DNA of 64,000 nucleotides from Rhodocytophaga rosea (GCF_010119975.1 NZ_CP048222.1:5102501-5166500); one strand, 5' to 3'; positions 16,356 through 24,405 are shown, counted from the first letter of the stretch. Notes: generated from the letters alone by a model not told the origin. Numbers and translations: made by a program.

Positions 16356-17489
16356 ATGGTAACACTCAGAGCAAAAAAGATAAGCAAAAACAGGTACAGC
16401 CTCTACCTGGATATTTATCGTGCCAGTCAAAGGATGAGGGAATTTTTAAACATTCATGTATCAAAAGATTATACCCAGCCAGCCACCGACAAGGCGGGCA
16501 CTATACTTTTTGATGCATCAGGCAAAGCCAAAGAAAAAAGGGTAGAGGCCGTAGACAAAGATAAATGGGAGCTGGCCCGTAGCATCCGAATGAAACGGGA
16601 GCTGGAAATTAACACTTCTGAACATGGCTTTGTTGCTTCCTTTAAAAAGACATCCAATTTCATTGAATACTTCGAAAAGCTATTACCTGAGAAAAAGCAC
16701 CATACCTATGATAATACCCTGCGCTACCTGAAAGAGTTTATAGGCACCAAAGTAACCTTTAGGGCAATAGATGAGGCTTTTATTGACAGGTTTGAAAGCT
16801 TTTTGCTCAGGAAAGTGGGCAATAATACAGCCTTGCAGTATACAGAGCGAATGAGTTTTATTTTAAACCAGGCCGTGAAGGATAAAATCATTCTTTCCAA
16901 TCCATTTAAAAACAGGGAAAAGCTAGATAGGATCGATCCGGAAACGGTTTTTTTAGAAATTGAAGAGGTAAGAGCACTATATGAAAACCTAGAGAAAAGC
17001 TCGGGCAGGAAAGCATTAAGCACCAAAGGCATTCAATCCAGGAAAGCTTTTTTACTGGCTTGTTTTACCGGCCTGAGATTATCTGATATCAAGAAACTCA
17101 CCTGGGCAGAGATTTATAATAATGGCATACACTTCAGGCAAAAGAAATCCCAGAAAGGATTCCACCATGTACCTTTATCTAAAACTGCCCAGGATATACT
17201 ATTAGGCATTAATAAGACTGCTGATTCAAAAGTATTTTATCTGCTATCTGTCAATAATAACATGATTGAAAAGCATATCCAGGCCTGGGCAAAAGAGGTG
17301 GGATTAAAAAAACACATTACTTTTCATGTGAGCCGCCATACATTTGCTACTATGTCTCTCACGATGGGAGCGGATCTATACACAGTAAGTAAGCTTTTAG
17401 GGCATGCCGATATTACGACAACGCAAATTTACACGAAAGTGATTGATATAAAGAAACGGGAGGCAGTAGATAAGCTGCCGGAATTGTAG
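16356..17489 (+). CDS. int: Tyrosine recombinase (integrase) of the element
   Basis: A 377-residue site-specific recombinase. An N-terminal arm-binding domain (about residues 1-95, MVTLRAKKISKNRYSLYLDIY) is followed by a SAM-like core-binding domain (about 96-190) and the catalytic domain. Catalytic residues are Arg241 in TGLRLSDIKKL, His324 and Arg327 in HVSRHTF, His350 in LLGHADITTT and the nucleophile Tyr359 in QIYTKV. All are intact. The ATG at 16356 is chosen over a GTG at 16323 because the longer form would translate through the TTGTCACC pair. It should act on the 18-bp core at 16190 and 32921. Confidence 0.95.
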   Translation: MVTLRAKKISKNRYSLYLDIYRASQRMREFLNIHVSKDYTQPATDKAGTILFDASGKAKEKRVEAVDKDKWELARSIRMKRELEINTSEHGFVASFKKTSNFIEYFEKLLPEKKHHTYDNTLRYLKEFIGTKVTFRAIDEAFIDRFESFLLRKVGNNTALQYTERMSFILNQAVKDKIILSNPFKNREKLDRIDPETVFLEIEEVRALYENLEKSSGRKALSTKGIQSRKAFLLACFTGLRLSDIKKLTWAEIYNNGIHFRQKKSQKGFHHVPLSKTAQDILLGINKTADSKVFYLLSVNNNMIEKHIQAWAKEVGLKKHITFHVSRHTFATMSLTMGADLYTVSKLLGHADITTTQIYTKVIDIKKREAVDKLPEL

Positions 17490-17529
17490 ATTGTCTATTA
17501 AAAGTCGAAGTAAGACTTATGTACAGCAC

Positions 17530-17799
17530 TTATTTAGGCTTTTCAAGTTTCATGCGTAGGTCATCACTTAATTCTTCCATACGTGTTTTACTGACTTTCA
17601 TTAATGCGGACTCAATTAGCTCTATATTATCTCTTGTAAATAAGCTTTTTTCTCCGTTAAGCGCTAACTCTATTTGCCCGGAGGTCATTTTGTGATCAAT
17701 TAAGACAGATAGTTGTTCGTTATCAACTTCACATCGTTTCTTCCATGTGTTAAGTAGCTTAAGATATTTTTTCATAGTTGAAACTTGCATCATAATCAT
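17530..17799 (-). CDS. Small helical protein coupled to an RHH regulator
   Basis: An 89-residue protein (or 81 from the ATG at 17775). The middle part, LSVLIDHKMTSGQIELALNGEK, faintly resembles an XRE-type helix-turn-helix, which is too weak for a call. Its first ATG lies 2 bp after the stop of the ribbon-helix-helix gene, so the two are co-translated. Together they may be the element's control pair or a toxin-antitoxin pair. Confidence 0.55.
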   Translation of the reverse strand: MIMMQVSTMKKYLKLLNTWKKRCEVDNEQLSVLIDHKMTSGQIELALNGEKSLFTRDNIELIESALMKVSKTRMEELSDDLRMKLEKPK

Positions 17800-17801
17800 T
17801 A

Positions 17802-17975
17802 CTAGGCTTCTTTATTGTTTACAGACCATCTTTGTTCATCCCTTTCTAATCCTTCAATTAAATAAAGCCTAAATAAACTAGCTACGCTAACACCTTTTTT
17901 TTCTGCAGCCCTTTCTGCACGTGCTTTTAATTCTTCCTCAATTCTCAATTGAAACAGTAATTTTTTGGGAGCCAT
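17802..17975 (-). CDS. Ribbon-helix-helix (CopG/Arc-type) regulator
   Basis: A 57-residue protein from ATG 17975. The strand KKLLFQLRIEEELKARAERAA and turn EKKGVSVASLFRLYLIEGL match the beta-alpha-alpha form of ribbon-helix-helix DNA-binding proteins. It is transcribed away from an array of three TGTAGTGACAAA repeats at 18011-18089, the type of tandem operator that such proteins bind. It probably represses its own operon and the divergent genes starting at 18103. Functions in copy control or lysogeny would fit. Confidence 0.75.
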   Translation of the reverse strand: MAPKKLLFQLRIEEELKARAERAAEKKGVSVASLFRLYLIEGLERDEQRWSVNNKEA

Positions 17976-18010
17976 ATTTTACAATTTGTTTATAAAGCAA
18001 AGATACAAAA

Positions 18011-18101
18011 TGTAGTGACAAAATAATTACAAAAACATGCAAATTTATTTTGTAGTGACAAACACATTACATATATTTGTAGTGACAAAAACACTACATT
18101 T
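18011..18101. promoter_or_regulatory. Operator array, three TGTAGTGACAAA repeats
   Basis: Perfect 12-mers at 18011-18022, 18051-18062 and 18078-18089, plus an inverted partial copy (ACACTACATTT) near 18091-18101, in the 127-bp gap between the RHH gene and the divergent gene at 18103. Each contains GTGACAAA, the complement of the TTTGTCAC found at the element ends. Confidence 0.75.
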
Positions 18102-18102
18102 T

Positions 18103-18339
18103 ATGTACACCTCCACAAAGAACAACCCTGTTGTAAAAAGGCTCAACTTCTACAATGAGCAAGCCGAACAGTTAGCCCGTCTTATGTCAGATCTACAACT
18201 GGCCAGGCAGATAGCCTGGCAGTACTCTAAGGCTGATGCTGTGTATTACCTGGAAATGGAACGCTACCTCCAGAGCAAATTCGATTACATCTTGCCAAAT
18301 GCGCTAAGCTACATACCTGCTAAACCTTACGGATTATGA
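18103..18339 (+). CDS. Unknown 78-residue element protein
   Basis: Helical protein starting MYTSTKNNPVVKRLNF. The ATG at 18103 is preferred to one at 18037 that would read through the operator repeats. It overlaps the next gene by four bases (ATGA). First gene of the early operon divergent from the RHH regulator. No family recognised. Confidence 0.6.
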   Translation: MYTSTKNNPVVKRLNFYNEQAEQLARLMSDLQLARQIAWQYSKADAVYYLEMERYLQSKFDYILPNALSYIPAKPYGL

Positions 18340-18590
18340 AAAGCCTCAATATTATTGCTTTACAGAAAAAGCAAGCTGAGTCTATACTACATACATACCC
18401 CAGCTCCGAACCGGTACTAGTTAATGACAACCTCCGCAGCCTGGCCGAAGCAGTAAAGCAATACCGGCACTATCAGAAACTGTACTTTGCCAAACGAAAG
18501 AAAGGAGAGTTTTACAAAGATGAAGAACACTTTATGATGAAATACCAGGATAAAATTGATCTACTGCTTTCTACAATGGACCTGAAATAG
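18336..18590 (+). CDS. Unknown 84-residue element protein
   Basis: Helical, lysine-rich protein (FAKRKKGEFYKDEEHF) translationally coupled to the gene before it. No family recognised. Probably an early element function. Confidence 0.58.
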   Translation: MKSLNIIALQKKQAESILHTYPSSEPVLVNDNLRSLAEAVKQYRHYQKLYFAKRKKGEFYKDEEHFMMKYQDKIDLLLSTMDLK

Positions 18591-18671
18591 ATTAAGGCTT
18601 GCGCACTTGCCATCCATTTCATCTTAGGTCCAATATCTATAATTACTCACTTTTAATCCCAACAAATCAGT

Positions 18672-18962
18672 ATGAAACAATCCATTAAAAATCAGCCAAA
18701 ACCGGCTGAACAGATCACTATTGCCGAAATTACCATCGATCAGGTAAGCTTAGAACCTATCCGGGAGTTCTTTAAACAAACAGGTCCGGAAAAAATTGTT
18801 GAGGACTTAGATAATGTCATTGACTTAGTATTTGAGCAGATAAAAAACGACTACACGGTTGACTTCATTTATGAGCTGTGTTATAGCCTGCATATGCTAA
18901 GAAAAGCTATCAAAGAAGTAGATAAACAATTAACCAGGGAGGGAGGCGTGATATGTCAGTAA
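18672..18962 (+). CDS. Unknown 96-residue acidic protein
   Basis: Helical protein with acidic stretch EKIVEDLDNVIDLVFEQIKNDY. It overlaps the next gene by ten bases, so the two are coupled. No family recognised. Confidence 0.58.
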   Translation: MKQSIKNQPKPAEQITIAEITIDQVSLEPIREFFKQTGPEKIVEDLDNVIDLVFEQIKNDYTVDFIYELCYSLHMLRKAIKEVDKQLTREGGVICQ

Positions 18963-19387
18963 TACTTGAAAAAGATAAAATCATCATTACCATTCCCAGC
19001 ACTACTCCAGAAAGTGACCTGGAAGATACGCAAAGCGATATTATCCTTGCTATACAAAACTTTGATTATGAGCATCAAAGCCACAATTTTTATCAACTGC
19101 TTAATTTGCTGGAGGCAATAATCCCGGATAGGAAGACTTTTGAGGTAAAGGGTGAGCAGAAAGTATTTGATATGCAGCCGCTGCAAAAGCTATTAGGTGA
19201 CCTTTCTCCATTAGATATTGCCCTTGTGCTTTCTGCAGCTACAAAGTATGTCTATAAGTATGGAAGCCTGCTACTTGAGAATGCAAAGCCGGAAGATCCG
19301 GAATTAATGAGTGTAGGCAATAGCTTAAACAAGTTACATGAAGTATTCATAGCCATGGCAAGGCAAGCAGATAAAGCACTGAAATGA
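18953..19387 (+). CDS. Unknown 144-residue element protein
   Basis: Beta-like N terminus (DKIIITIPSTTPESDLED) then long helices. It overlaps the 96-residue gene before it and is followed at 46 bp by a strong terminator, so the operon starting at 18103 ends here. No family recognised. Confidence 0.58.
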   Translation: MSVILEKDKIIITIPSTTPESDLEDTQSDIILAIQNFDYEHQSHNFYQLLNLLEAIIPDRKTFEVKGEQKVFDMQPLQKLLGDLSPLDIALVLSAATKYVYKYGSLLLENAKPEDPELMSVGNSLNKLHEVFIAMARQADKALK

Positions 19388-19433
19388 AAATTTCCGACTC
19401 AATTGTAGGATGATTATATTTGATAGGTACAAA

Positions 19434-19460
19434 AAAGCGCCTGTTAGCAGCAGGCGCTTT
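19434..19460 (+). terminator. Rho-independent terminator
   Basis: AAAGCGCCTG and CAGGCGCTTT form a perfect ten-base stem with a seven-base loop. It closes the early operon and separates it from the cargo gene at 19487. Confidence 0.85.
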
Positions 19461-19486
19461 AATTAAACTTTCAAAATTGTATATCC

Positions 19487-20473
19487 ATGTCAAATATAGA
19501 AAAAAAACCTGAATTGGTTCATCCTTTCTTTATCTGGGACTTATTAGAAGTTAAAGGCGATGATTCTCCTACTCCTTATAAGTACTATTATCCTGAAAAT
19601 TTTAATGGCACATTGTACTTGCCGGAAGAAATAAGAAAAGCGTTAATAGACATGCCTTTTGAGGAGGAGGGATTAAAACAGATATACTATGCAGCATTTA
19701 ATACTGCATGTCTGGTTCTTATCCCTGAAATTCATGCTTATAATAGAAAGGATAATACATTGTTTTCAGGCACAACTCCTATTGATTTGATTGATGACTA
19801 TTTCTTATTTCAGCTTACAACATTTGAAAGACCTCAACATGCATTAGCTTTTCTTGATTATCAGTACTACTACACAGAAAATAAAATTGAGTTTATCCGA
19901 TATGCTGAAGTTTTAATTAGGCATGCAATTAAAAAGGGGAGCCATCCCTTTAATAAAAGATTAGATATATATGATATAAATCTCGACCGCTTAAAAAATT
20001 ACAGTGAGTATATATATGACTGGATAGATAATCATAAAGAACAACCAAAGCTACCAAATCGTGTCATAACACAGAATGGAAGTAAGGAAGGCTTAGATAA
20101 TGTAGACTTGATTCCATGCGAATTAGAAAAATTTGAAATAGCAGCATATTTTATGCAGCTAGCTGCAAAGAAAATACTAACACCCAATGATGTAGAGGAA
20201 TTGTTACAATCTAATTTTTCTATTTGCTTCAATCCCTTGATACCTAAGAAACGCTTTGCAGTAAAAGCGAAAATAAAGACTAATCATTTAAGACACTTTG
20301 TTTATAGGTTCTTTAAAGATAAAGCGAAGTATAAGCCAGGAGCGAAAAGATATACTGAATTTTTAATTGACAATTTCGATACTGAAAGTGATAACATTCA
20401 GGAAAGAGAGAGCAAGCTAAAAGAAATAGAAAAGAACTGGCAAAAGGTTCCTGCTAAGTATGATATTAACTGA
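19487..20473 (+). CDS. Unknown 328-residue cargo-like protein
   Basis: A soluble protein, AT-rich, rich in Tyr, Phe and Lys, with no recognised domain. The C-terminal 90 residues (NHLRHFVYRFFKDKAKYKPG) are basic. It starts 27 bp after a strong terminator, is monocistronic, and is followed by its own 86-bp AT-rich gap. An isolated gene of different composition between the early operon and the replication module is the usual position of cargo. Defence or host-interaction roles are possible but unsupported. Confidence 0.6.
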   Translation: MSNIEKKPELVHPFFIWDLLEVKGDDSPTPYKYYYPENFNGTLYLPEEIRKALIDMPFEEEGLKQIYYAAFNTACLVLIPEIHAYNRKDNTLFSGTTPIDLIDDYFLFQLTTFERPQHALAFLDYQYYYTENKIEFIRYAEVLIRHAIKKGSHPFNKRLDIYDINLDRLKNYSEYIYDWIDNHKEQPKLPNRVITQNGSKEGLDNVDLIPCELEKFEIAAYFMQLAAKKILTPNDVEELLQSNFSICFNPLIPKKRFAVKAKIKTNHLRHFVYRFFKDKAKYKPGAKRYTEFLIDNFDTESDNIQERESKLKEIEKNWQKVPAKYDIN

Positions 20474-20527
20474 ATTATATGATTATTAATATGATATTTT
20501 ATATGACATAAAATCATAATATACCTA

Positions 20528-20565
20528 AAACATAGCTTTGGATAAACAAATGCAAAGCCATGTTT
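20528..20565 (+). promoter_or_regulatory. Hairpin holding a start codon
   Basis: AAACATAGCTTTG (20528-20540) pairs with CAAAGCCATGTTT (20553-20565) with one mismatch and a 12-base loop. The ATG of the next gene (20560-20562) is inside the 3-prime arm. Translational control of that gene is an inference. Confidence 0.5.
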
Positions 20566-20898
20566 ACCATAAATGAAATTCTTCCATTTGTCGATTCCTA
20601 CATACGCAACGTTGTATCTAGTGAAGTTCGAAAAGCACTAAGCGAAAGAACAATAAACGCATCTGTGTGCGCAACAGATGAGAACGATGAGTGCGACATT
20701 CAGGAAGCGGCTCTAATTACCGGGCGCTCTGTAGCCACTCTTTACGGTGACGTTCATTCTCGGGCTATTCCTGTAAGTAGAAGAGGTAGAAAATTAGTTT
20801 TTTCTAAAAAACAATTATTAGACTGGAAAACACCCAGTATGACGGCTGACGAACTCGATCAGCAATCAAGCAACTACATTGTTAACCGCAAAAAATAA
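20560..20898 (+). CDS. Excisionase-like helix-turn-helix protein
   Basis: A 112-residue protein whose second half is a MerR/AlpA-type winged helix: EAALITGRSVATLYGDVHSRAIPVSRRGRKLVFSKKQLLDW, the form of HTH_17 proteins that serve as excisionases or AlpA-like regulators. It begins the replication gene cluster and its start codon is inside a stem-loop. It may direct excision by the integrase, activate the downstream operon, or both. Confidence 0.75.
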   Translation: MFTINEILPFVDSYIRNVVSSEVRKALSERTINASVCATDENDECDIQEAALITGRSVATLYGDVHSRAIPVSRRGRKLVFSKKQLLDWKTPSMTADELDQQSSNYIVNRKK

Positions 20899-20911
20899 AC
20901 CCCGATCCACT

Positions 20912-21109
20912 ATGAACCAGGGCTATGATAATGCTTTGCTTTCTCCGGGCAGAGATGGTAAAGATATATACAATTCACTTAAGCAGCAATTTCCAGCTGA
21001 AGCATTATTTCTGGAAAAAGGTACCACTTACCGGCCCATCAAAATAGGCCTCGACCAGTTGCAGCTGATAGCGAAAGCATTGAAAGGAGGCTATGGATGC
21101 AACCAGTAG
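20912..21109 (+). CDS. Unknown 65-residue protein of the replication cluster
   Basis: Starts MNQGYDNALLSPG. It overlaps the primase-like gene by 13 bases, so they are coupled. A longer frame from TTG 20879 would overlap the previous gene. No family recognised. Confidence 0.55.
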   Translation: MNQGYDNALLSPGRDGKDIYNSLKQQFPAEALFLEKGTTYRPIKIGLDQLQLIAKALKGGYGCNQ

Positions 21110-21801
21110 AACTCCTAATAGAAGAAGAGATCTGGCCATATGATCTGCCCATTGAATTAATTAAAGAACCTACAGAGCCAGTTCGGTTTGGCTGTTTGTA
21201 TTCAGCTTATCATAAAGATTCTCCCTTTCAATCAATAATCAGTGTTTTCTATGCAAAAGTAAAGCTTAAAGGAGAGTGGATATACCTTGGTGCAAGAAAT
21301 ACCTGGTCTAAGAAATACATGACTTTACTGCAGGTGTACCACCTTATAAAAAGTGATGTATTTAAAACCGAAACAGATACGTTGCAGGCTATTGAGGATG
21401 ATAAGGAAGCTAAAAAGTTTAAAGCAAAGCATTTTTGCTATGCCACCTTTTCAGGCAAATTCTTCAAACGCAATGAAGATGATATTCTCAACCATTCCCG
21501 CTTAATCTGTATTGATTTAGATAAGCTAGGAGGTGAATTATACTGGATTAGGGAAACAGTGAACCGTGATCCGCTTACGCTGATGAGTTTTATTTCCCCA
21601 TCTGGCACAGGTCTGAAAGTCATTTATCAAATAGATCCCGGTAAACATAGTCAGGCAACCTATTATCAGTACCTATCAGAATACCTTTCTAAGCTTTGCA
21701 GCTTACCTAAACAATCCATTGATGAATCCTGCAAGGATGTGTCAAGAGCCTGTTTCCTGCCTTGTGATCCATCAGCCTACCTAAACCTTGATTTAGTATG
21801 A
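21097..21801 (+). CDS. BT4734/VirE_N-type primase-like protein
   Basis: A 234-residue protein with features of the BT4734-like (VirE N-terminal) domain, a relative of archaeo-eukaryotic primases. The acidic hhDhD-type motif is LICIDLDKLGG, followed by SFISPSGTGLKVIYQI and CKDVSRACFLPCDPSAYLN. In many Bacteroidota mobile elements this domain is fused to a helicase-like AAA domain. Here the two are separate genes overlapping by four bases. It probably primes element replication at the nearby palindromic repeat region. Confidence 0.8.
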   Translation: MQPVELLIEEEIWPYDLPIELIKEPTEPVRFGCLYSAYHKDSPFQSIISVFYAKVKLKGEWIYLGARNTWSKKYMTLLQVYHLIKSDVFKTETDTLQAIEDDKEAKKFKAKHFCYATFSGKFFKRNEDDILNHSRLICIDLDKLGGELYWIRETVNRDPLTLMSFISPSGTGLKVIYQIDPGKHSQATYYQYLSEYLSKLCSLPKQSIDESCKDVSRACFLPCDPSAYLNLDLV

Positions 21802-23198
21802 GTTTTCAGCATGTCACCGTACCGATACCAGTCGACTATGCACCTGTTAGAGAGGTGAAAAGGGTAATTCCTGAACCGGTCAATAAAACGCATGAAGGGA
21901 CAGTAAATACTTCCAGAATAGGTGAGATAGAATTAAAAAAAGCCGTTGATTCTGTTTTGAAAACTGATATTAACAAAGAGGTTAACCTTAATAAGTGGTC
22001 ATTTATCATTGGTATGTATGTAGGAGCTAAAGCAATAGAATACCAAACTGCATATGATCGCCTATGTGATGCCATTGATCAAAAGGATTGTGAAGATTAT
22101 GAGGCTGCCCACGCTACGGTTGAAGACGCTCTAAATGATGGCATGAAAGCTCCTATTGACCTGGCCAAGAAAGAAAAAGAAAGGCAAGAATGGCTGGATA
22201 AAAACTATATCAATTGGAGCGAAAAGCGAAACAAAAAAAATGAACAGCAACCTGAAAATAAGCCTGATACTGAAGAAAGCTTTATTTCCACCGGTGAAGC
22301 CATTCTAAGCAGAGGTATTCAGGAAATACCCACGCTGGTAGATCCTATCTTTCCACAGGTGGGACTGGTTGCCCTGGCAGGTAGCAGCGATACCGGTAAA
22401 AGCTCTTGGCTACGTCAATTTGCAATTGCCATCAGTTTAGGGGATTCCTTTTTCTTAGCCTGGAAACTAAACCTGGTGCATTTTAGTGCAATCTATGTTT
22501 CCACAGAAGACGATGAGCTGGCAGTAAATTTCCTTTTAAATAAACAAACAAGATCCAGAGGTTTACCGCCAAACCGGTATAAGAATTTACGTTTTCTTTT
22601 TGATACAACCTCATTACTAGAGAAGCTGGATAAGGAGCTTACCCGGCAACCGGCAGACTGTGTAATCATTGATGCCTTTACTGATTTGTATTCAGGCAGC
22701 CTCAACCAGACCAACGAGGTAAGGACATTCCTCAATAAGTATAAGCTGCTATCAGATAAGCATAAGTGCTTAATCATAGTCCTCCACCATACCGGAAAGA
22801 AAACAGAAGACTTAGAACCAAGCAAACACAACCTGTTAGGTTCACAAGGATTTGAGGCAAAGATGAGGCTTGTTATTGAACTTAGGACAGATGCCAATCA
22901 GGATGATTTACGGCACTTGTGCCTGGTGAAGGGTAACTATTTATCAAGGGAATATAAACAGGCTAGTTATGTGCTCAGATTTGATGAGAATATGCTTTTC
23001 CATAGCACCCAGGAAAGAACACCTTTTGAACAATTATCTAAAGCGGAGGCAGAGAAAGAAGGCCAGGAAGATGAACGCATGAAGAAAATATTAAAAGCGA
23101 TTGAACTGCGGAATAATGGCTATACCATGCAAGGCATTGCTGATGAACTGGACGTTCAAAAAGGCACCATTAGTAAATGGTTGAGCAAGTATTCATAA
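21798..23198 (+). CDS. RepA-like AAA replication helicase
   Basis: A 466-residue protein. The N-terminal 150 residues are helical and charged. The RecA/RepA-type ATPase core starts near residue 180: Walker A VALAGSSDTGKSSWLRQFA, Walker B in DCVIIDAFTDLY, and the His-containing sensor LIIVLHHTGKK. The C-terminal 40 residues form a helix-turn-helix (NGYTMQGIADELDVQKGTISKWL), which could bind DNA. The candidate origin begins three bases after its stop codon. Together with the primase-like protein it makes a two-gene replication unit. Confidence 0.85.
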   Translation: MSFQHVTVPIPVDYAPVREVKRVIPEPVNKTHEGTVNTSRIGEIELKKAVDSVLKTDINKEVNLNKWSFIIGMYVGAKAIEYQTAYDRLCDAIDQKDCEDYEAAHATVEDALNDGMKAPIDLAKKEKERQEWLDKNYINWSEKRNKKNEQQPENKPDTEESFISTGEAILSRGIQEIPTLVDPIFPQVGLVALAGSSDTGKSSWLRQFAIAISLGDSFFLAWKLNLVHFSAIYVSTEDDELAVNFLLNKQTRSRGLPPNRYKNLRFLFDTTSLLEKLDKELTRQPADCVIIDAFTDLYSGSLNQTNEVRTFLNKYKLLSDKHKCLIIVLHHTGKKTEDLEPSKHNLLGSQGFEAKMRLVIELRTDANQDDLRHLCLVKGNYLSREYKQASYVLRFDENMLFHSTQERTPFEQLSKAEAEKEGQEDERMKKILKAIELRNNGYTMQGIADELDVQKGTISKWLSKYS

Positions 23199-23201
23199 AA
23201 A

Positions 23202-23382
23202 GTTTCCATGTTTCCAGTTTCCATGGTTCCTTAGGAACCATGGAAACTGGAAACATGGAAACACGCCTAAAATCGCTAAAAACAAGGTTTTTTATTTCGA
23301 TGCTATGACTATCAAAATACTAAGTTTCCAGATAAGTTTCCAAGTTTCCATTAGTGGAAACACTGGAAACACACTTGGAAAC
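23202..23382. other. Candidate replication origin: 29-bp palindrome plus GTTTCCA heptamers
   Basis: A perfect 29-bp inverted repeat (23202-23230 and 23234-23262, three-base loop TTA), each arm holding three GTTTCCA heptamers. Then three direct heptamers (23324, 23336, 23344) face three inverted ones (23355, 23364, 23376). Twelve heptamers in 181 bp directly after the helicase gene form an iteron-type array. Use as a terminator is possible for the palindrome alone but does not explain the second cluster. Confidence 0.75.
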
Positions 23383-23514
23383 TCTATTGTAAAAAAACTA
23401 AAACAGTGGCTTTGTAAGCATAGAGACAAAACAGAAGTCTTTATCTGCTACCAGGATAGATATGTACATGAGAAGTGCAAGGAGTGCGGAAAAGATATTT
23501 ACACAGGGATATAA
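23305..23514 (+). CDS. Small zinc-ribbon-like protein
   Basis: Up to 69 residues. The C-terminal part has paired ligands LCKHRDKTEVF and HEKCKECGKD, as in small phage zinc-binding proteins. The N-terminal part is encoded by the heptamer repeats, so the true start may be internal (after 23370) and the repeats may be noncoding. Binding of zinc is inferred only from Cys and His spacing. Confidence 0.5.
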   Translation: MTIKILSFQISFQVSISGNTGNTLGNSIVKKLKQWLCKHRDKTEVFICYQDRYVHEKCKECGKDIYTGI

Positions 23515-23546
23515 ACCAATACTATGAAAAAAGCAGCGAATATGTA

Positions 23547-23801
23547 TTACTCAAGCTTACGGATTTTCTCATCTACCATAGCAATCATTTGCTTGCACAT
23601 GGCAACAATATCTTTGTTACCTGGATTCTGCTGCATCATTTCAAGCAGGTATATCCTTATGCCTTGCATGGAGTCTTTGGATTTAGATTTTAGAATAAGG
23701 GCAAAGTTTCTTATTCCAATACTCAGGGATTGTTGCAACCTTAAATCTTTCTCCTGCTCCAAAAATTCTTTGACTAAATGTAGATGGTTCTTTTCACTCA
23801 T
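23547..23801 (-). CDS. Unknown 84-residue helical protein
   Basis: A helical, charged protein (MSEKNHLHLVKEFLEQEKDL) on the opposite strand to its neighbours. The overlapping plus-strand frames have the composition of antisense shadows, so this is preferred. No family recognised. Confidence 0.55.
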   Translation of the reverse strand: MSEKNHLHLVKEFLEQEKDLRLQQSLSIGIRNFALILKSKSKDSMQGIRIYLLEMMQQNPGNKDIVAMCKQMIAMVDEKIRKLE

Positions 23802-23878
23802 AACCTGCCTTGCCTCTTTTCAAACATACGACAAAGGAATTTAGCCGGATTTAGCAAACTAACAAAACCACATAGCCT

Positions 23879-24097
23879 ATGAGAATTACAACAAGTGAAA
23901 TGCAATTAGCCATTCAAGGCCTTAACAAGCTTATGGAAAATATCACCGCTTATGAAGAATTAGAACGGGTGCGTGAGCTAAAGAGCAAACTGTGGGAAAG
24001 CCTGTATTGCAAGGAAAAATCCTTTGTAACTCCAAAGAATAGAGACAGAGCTCCACAACCCAGAAAGAATCGCCCCAGAGGTAGGCAATTAATCTAA
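23879..24097 (+). CDS. Unknown 72-residue protein with basic tail
   Basis: Helical first part and an Arg/Pro-rich C terminus (RAPQPRKNRPRGRQ) suited to nucleic acid binding. First gene of the late block running to the terminase genes. No family recognised. Confidence 0.5.
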   Translation: MRITTSEMQLAIQGLNKLMENITAYEELERVRELKSKLWESLYCKEKSFVTPKNRDRAPQPRKNRPRGRQLI

Positions 24098-24159
24098 CAT
24101 ATGCCTGTAAGTGCATATGTATTTAATCAATAATTATTCACTTAACAATTAAACCAGTT

Positions 24160-24405
24160 ATGACCCCAGAAGAACAAAAACAATTCGATGACCTGAAAGC
24201 TGAAAATGAGCAATTACGGGCTTTCAAACAAAACAATTACCTGTCTACCAAGCTAACCCGGGAAGGAGTGGATTTCTCCAGGTATTCCTCTAAGGATGAG
24301 TTTATCAGGCATGCAAACGAGAATAATCTATTCCTTGGCCAGGGTGGAGAAAAGCTCTATGAAGATTTCAAGGCAGCTAGGCCAGAACTATTTAACACTA
24401 AATAA
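24160..24405 (+). CDS. Unknown 81-residue protein
   Basis: A short coiled-coil start (EQKQFDDLKAENEQLRAF) followed by a mixed region FSRYSSKDEFIRHANENN. Small phage-like protein of unknown role. Confidence 0.55.
   Translation: MTPEEQKQFDDLKAENEQLRAFKQNNYLSTKLTREGVDFSRYSSKDEFIRHANENNLFLGQGGEKLYEDFKAARPELFNTK

Noticed and set aside
18011-18101. Short repeats as a CRISPR array
   Set aside because: Three 12-bp units with unequal spacing (40 and 27 bp) and no Cas genes; they fit operators.
18037-18102. A longer start for the gene at 18103
   Set aside because: It would translate the operator repeats (VVTNTLHIFVVTKTLHF), a repeat-encoded artefact.
23202-23262. The 29-bp palindrome as only a terminator of the helicase gene
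   Set aside because: No T run follows, and the same heptamer recurs six more times 60-120 bp downstream, which a terminator does not explain. Termination as a secondary role stays possible.
23475-23844. Plus-strand frames of 72 and 106 codons
   Set aside because: They mirror the 84-residue minus-strand gene at 23547-23801, which has a regular helical charged sequence.
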